Below, one piece after another: positions 60,090 through 64,000 of a DNA stretch of 64,000 nucleotides. Below the pieces are notes generated by a model. The model ran no database searches, was not told the origin of the DNA, and saw only the letters and a program-made list of their open reading frames with translations. The translations under genes were made by a program, and so were the position numbers. Each line of letters begins with the position of its first letter. Positions within the stretch are counted from its first letter, which is position 1. Origin of the DNA: Atherix ibis (Eukaryota; Arthropoda; Insecta; Diptera; Athericidae); the NCBI GenBank assembly GCA_958298945.1, contig OY282607.1:74268868-74332867 (forward strand), in the 5' to 3' direction.

Positions 60090-60720
60090 AACCGACTATG
60101 AAATAACATATGCGGAAGATACGCTAACTGGATACTGGATCAACAGGCTTAAGATGGTGATTTTTCAGATTTTCAACATAGACATTTTTCGGTATCTCTG
60201 AAAACAACAAAATTTTTTTCAAAAAGCTATAGTAGGAATGTCTGAAAGCCCACAAATTACAATGGAAAAGCCATTGCATACGAGAAAAGTGATTGTTTGA
60301 TATGCATTTTTGTCACCCCGAATATGTTATTCTGTGAAAATGAACAAGGAGAGACCGTTACAGTCAATTCTGAACGCTATAGCCGTATGATAACAGACTT
60401 TTGGGTGGTCCAAATTTGAAAATTTTAATCCGAGCCATATCTGCCAGGATGCGTAATTTCAATATTTGGCGATGGCAATTGGCCATTAAGATTGTGCGAT
60501 TTAGCGCCGTTAGACATTTCCTTCAGGAACTAAATAAAAGATCGTATTCAAGGAGATAATACTCAAGCTTTAGAGAATTTAAAGTAATGTCGTCGAAAAT
60601 TACACACGAAATGTGCGAAAAAGTCGTCTAAAATTACTTCAAATAGGTCGAGCCCTGCAAGTAGTCTCATGGTCGCAATTAAAATCACGGCAACTTTCAA
60701 CAAATAGAGTGAAATAAAAA
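60090..60720 (+). mobile_element. DDE_3-type transposase relic, copy D5
   Basis: Plus-strand pieces in order: DGDFSDFQHRHFSVSL, ESPQITMEKPLHTRKVIV, NEQGETVTVNSERYSRMITD, then PLDISFRN and IKDRIQGDNTQALENLKV. It matches the order of D1-D4 but looks like another lineage. Frames change several times, so it is dead. Confidence 0.7.
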
Positions 60721-61199
60721 TTTTATTTCACCGTGTCGAAATCGGAATTTTTAGAATGTTTTATGTAACTGTACTTTCCAAAGCACAAGCTGGATAATTC
60801 TTTATAAAGAATAACAAAAAAATTGTCCATATTTAGTATCTAATAAAGAAAATTTCATATACAAAAAATCTTTTATAAAATTATTGATTGACAAACATGG
60901 CATGACAACCGATTTCAAACAACTTGTAAAAAAAATTCTGTACTGATTCACATAAATAAATTCTGGTTTCATTAAAAATAATTATTTTATTACTATTAAT
61001 ATAATCCTTAGATTTCCATATTAGAATATTAAATTATGAAACTATTGATTATATCAACAGCTGTCATCAAATTGAAATTTGTTTCACACTGCCAAATAAG
61101 AAAAAATATACGTATAACACTGATTGAAGGCTAAATACTTTTAAATATTTATATATTTATAATCAATATCAATAAAAATTCGGTTCGGAATGCACATTC
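60721..61199. other. AT-rich DNA
   Basis: Nothing recognised. Confidence 0.35.
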
Positions 61200-61935
61200 A
61201 ATATGGCAAAAATAACGAAGCGGCTATATGCTCGTAAACGAATAATCCTAAAAATCCCCTATAGGTATGAAATAAGACAGTTTCAATTCTTATGTCAAAA
61301 AATAAATCTTCGGATACGATTGATAAGAAATTAACCAACGACCCTTGAAAATTCAGAGTGTCCCTGCTATTTATCGTTGTTGAACTCTGGGAAATGCACG
61401 CAACAACCACCTGAAAAACGGCTGTGCTTGAATGGATTGATTGTTCATTCATCATCATTATCATCCTCAGCATCATTATTGGTTTCTTCGTATCGAATCC
61501 AATTGACATCGAATAATATCCAAAGTGACTCTTTCAATTCAAAGTATAGTCTTGGACAATTTTTGTGCTCTGCCATGAGAAAGCCACCGGCCCACTTTGA
61601 GACTAAATAGTTTTCCGTTTTCCGAATACCACTTGTAAATACGAACACAAGAAGACAGATTTCTCCCCATGCTTCATCATCTACTATTTACTTGTTCGCT
61701 ACCAATTTCGGTACTGGGCGAGCCAATCAAATGATCATTAATATCGACATCAGCATCAGTACCATTGACATCCCCATCGGTACCGAGCCAAATGTTCTTG
61801 GCTTTAATTTTTTATTGATGTCTTTATTCGAATGAATTGCCGTTTTCCTGCTTCTCGGCACCCGGGACATCATCTGAACTTTTTCATCATCGCCCTCATC
61901 GTTGTTAAAGTCTAAAGTTCCCGCTAACATTCTAT
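61200..61935 (-). other. Possible decayed or exonic coding region with acidic segments
   Basis: Three successive minus-strand frames are unusually acidic: TLDFNNDEGDDEKVQMM (from 61930), LGTDGDVNGTDADVDIND in a neighbouring frame near 61770, and YEETNNDAEDDNDDE ending at 61445. An acceptor-like TTATAG precedes 61932. The stretch is less AT-rich than its flanks and contains GAT/ATC runs that could produce such acidity by chance. No family is recognised. Confidence 0.25.
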
Positions 61936-64000
61936 AATGAATTTAACGAGCTCTGAAACAGTAACTCTCGGAAATTCTTCTTTCCATAGACAATATCGCC
62001 ACGTACAAACATTTTATATACATGTCTTCATAAGGCCAACTCAATAAAATATTGAAAAACAAACAGTCTATTTCACCCTTGGTAGTTACGATACAGAGTA
62101 AAACGTTTCAGGATTATTTTATTTCTGGACACATTTTTCGCCTGGGGATGGACAAGTTTTTATGTTTTTTTTTCTTTTCTTCTTACAAAGGTTTCATGTT
62201 ATACTGAAAGTATAATAGTCGTTTGATTAGGACCAAAATCGATGCGTTGCGATGAAAAGTCTCCGGATACTGTAACACACGTAGCCAATTTATATTTTTC
62301 CATCTGCAAGCAGCCATCGAAGCTCAAGGGAAGTAAATCAATGATGCTCAGGCAATGTGATTCCACGAATTTTGGTCGATATATTCGTGGATTTTTGAGA
62401 GAAATTTTGATCCTTACGATATTCATATTATAGTATAAATAAATATACTCGTACCAACACGATGATGGATATTCTTTGTAATAGTAACAAATTTATATTA
62501 GCCTCTATTCAGACGATAATCTGAAACATCCGTTCCACCTCTCTTTTCTATAACCCACCCACTCACTGTTTCGATCCAACTACAACATATACATATGTAT
62601 ATCTTTGGATTAGTATTTATTCTACAATATATACAATTTTTTGTTTTCGATTTCGTTTTCAGAAGACGTACATAAAATGGGTACCTACATACGCTGACCA
62701 AGTATATTAGTCGTTTCGAAATGAAATATATTTGAGTTTAAGGGATGAATGTATGCTCAGCATAAAAGTGATATGTCACAATAATATTATTTACTGTAAA
62801 TCTGGGGAACTGGATATGAACGCACACAAAAATGAATACAAGGAATACATTCAACGATAAAATTATATAACCACACTATATTTTGAAAAACAACCCTAAT
62901 TAAATATGTGCAACTAATTTGACTATAGAAATTTACAAATAAAAATATGTGACTTGATGGCAAAGACTTATTCTAGATTATACTTAAGACAATAAAAATC
63001 GTATTTAATCTTAATTCTACTTTGGAGATTTTCAAATATTAAAATATTATATATAAACTTTTTTTTTTTTGAATAATTCCGTACAAATAAATAAATTCCT
63101 AACTTTATCCAATACAATATTTAAGCAAAAAGCTTTAATTAAATATGGTGTAGATTTTGAATTTTAATCGAGGATATTATTTTGTTTATCGATAATAGAA
63201 GGTTGGCTATATTTTTCGAGCCTGAGTGTAGGATAACTATACAATGCTATATAATCGTATAAATATCCTATGCAACAAACATAAACGAAGTGGCAACCAT
63301 TTAAATGATATGTTTTCAAAAGCATTGCCAATTCTTAGAACTGAACTATGAGAGAACGTTTTAACTGAATCATATTTGATGATGTATTTTATTAGGACTA
63401 TATTCCTATTCGAACACAAAAGGGACGGAGTTCGTCCATACACACTATATGTATCATGGTGTATGCGTATTGCTGAGAGATAGGTGAGTGTAGTATGTTA
63501 CATGGTGAACGAAATAGATTCCTTCCGCTTTGGAACCCAAACTCATAGATGGCTGTACGCCAATCTGGGCCAATTGCTATTTCACTCATCCCTTATTCTC
63601 CAACAATCCAATCATTCGAACCGACGAACAATTCAATTGAAACAACGTTTATTGATTTTATGATTTGTGTCGCTATTAAACGACCGCTTTAGTCATATTA
63701 TGCTGTCTCTTTGCAACACTACCACTCCCCATCATATTCTGACAACAAGTAGTGTCCAAAGGGAGTCAATCGTATTAGTGTTTGTAATACCTACTAACTT
63801 TTATATAGGGATATTGGTGGTGGTAGCCTTCCATGGAAACATACAGATATGTTGGGGGTTTCGTTCTGATATATATTATTCACCCTCCTATACTCGAATG
63901 GAGGCGAATTAATCGGAACTGATTTACACGGAAATACGATTCAAGAGTATTGTTGTTTTTAACATTGCTGTTTGTCCTTTGTACTGCGGGACTACAATTG
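61936..64000. other. Non-coding DNA to the window edge
   Basis: Short frames on both strands (for example 62199-62433 and 63398-63589) lack any recognisable domain. If the homeobox gene's upstream exons lie further right, this is intron. Confidence 0.35.

Noticed and set aside
1..64000. CRISPR arrays, riboswitches or bacterial operons
   Set aside because: No regularly spaced repeats or bacterial gene style; the window is an insect nuclear genome.

Overview
This is an AT-rich insect chromosomal window, most likely from a fly (Diptera). The evidence is insect-type seven-transmembrane odorant receptors with introns of about 55-95 bp, a short RR-1 cuticle protein with a 64-bp signal-peptide intron, an NK-type homeobox exon, and a dense population of Tc1/mariner, hAT and non-LTR elements. 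There are no bacterial features. I infer the order from gene style and have not matched a species.

Left part (1-20,003): three odorant receptor genes lie head-to-tail on the + strand. Gene A enters from the left edge and ends at 6518. Gene B spans 6756-10548 and gene C spans 15574-18008. B and C each reconstruct to 378 residues in six exons, with first, fifth and sixth exons of identical length. Retroelement debris sits inside the introns: two opposed Jockey-like elements in A, R1-like plus RNase H fragments in B, and a mariner remnant in C. An RR-1 cuticular protein gene with its own TATA box follows (19574-20003).

Middle part (20,700-43,250): a transposon landscape. It holds two related TIR-flanked mariners, one carrying a nested non-LTR derivative. 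It also holds a hAT element with a perfect 8-bp target duplication and a small inverted-repeat element inside it, further decayed mariners, and several DDE_3-type transposase relics. On the - strand at 34654-35253 lies the 3' terminal coding exon of an NK-class homeobox gene. Its intron begins at 35254, and I found no other homeobox exon up to the right edge.

Right part (43,250-64,000): mostly non-coding AT-rich DNA. It holds an irritans-type mariner with four visible lesions, another TIR-complete mariner, a palindromic fold-back mariner derivative, more DDE_3 relics, an RNase H fragment, and three weak possible coding segments on the - strand.

The most unusual object is a family of short chimeric retroelements (13911-14786, 25024-25820, 38019-38794). 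Each has the 3' end of an endonuclease-type LINE and a pol III-like head: tRNA-like with A and B boxes in one copy, 5S rRNA-like in another, A box only in the third. All three have target-site duplications. Two share the same internal deletion junction, so a deletion derivative appears to have been amplified as a SINE-like family.
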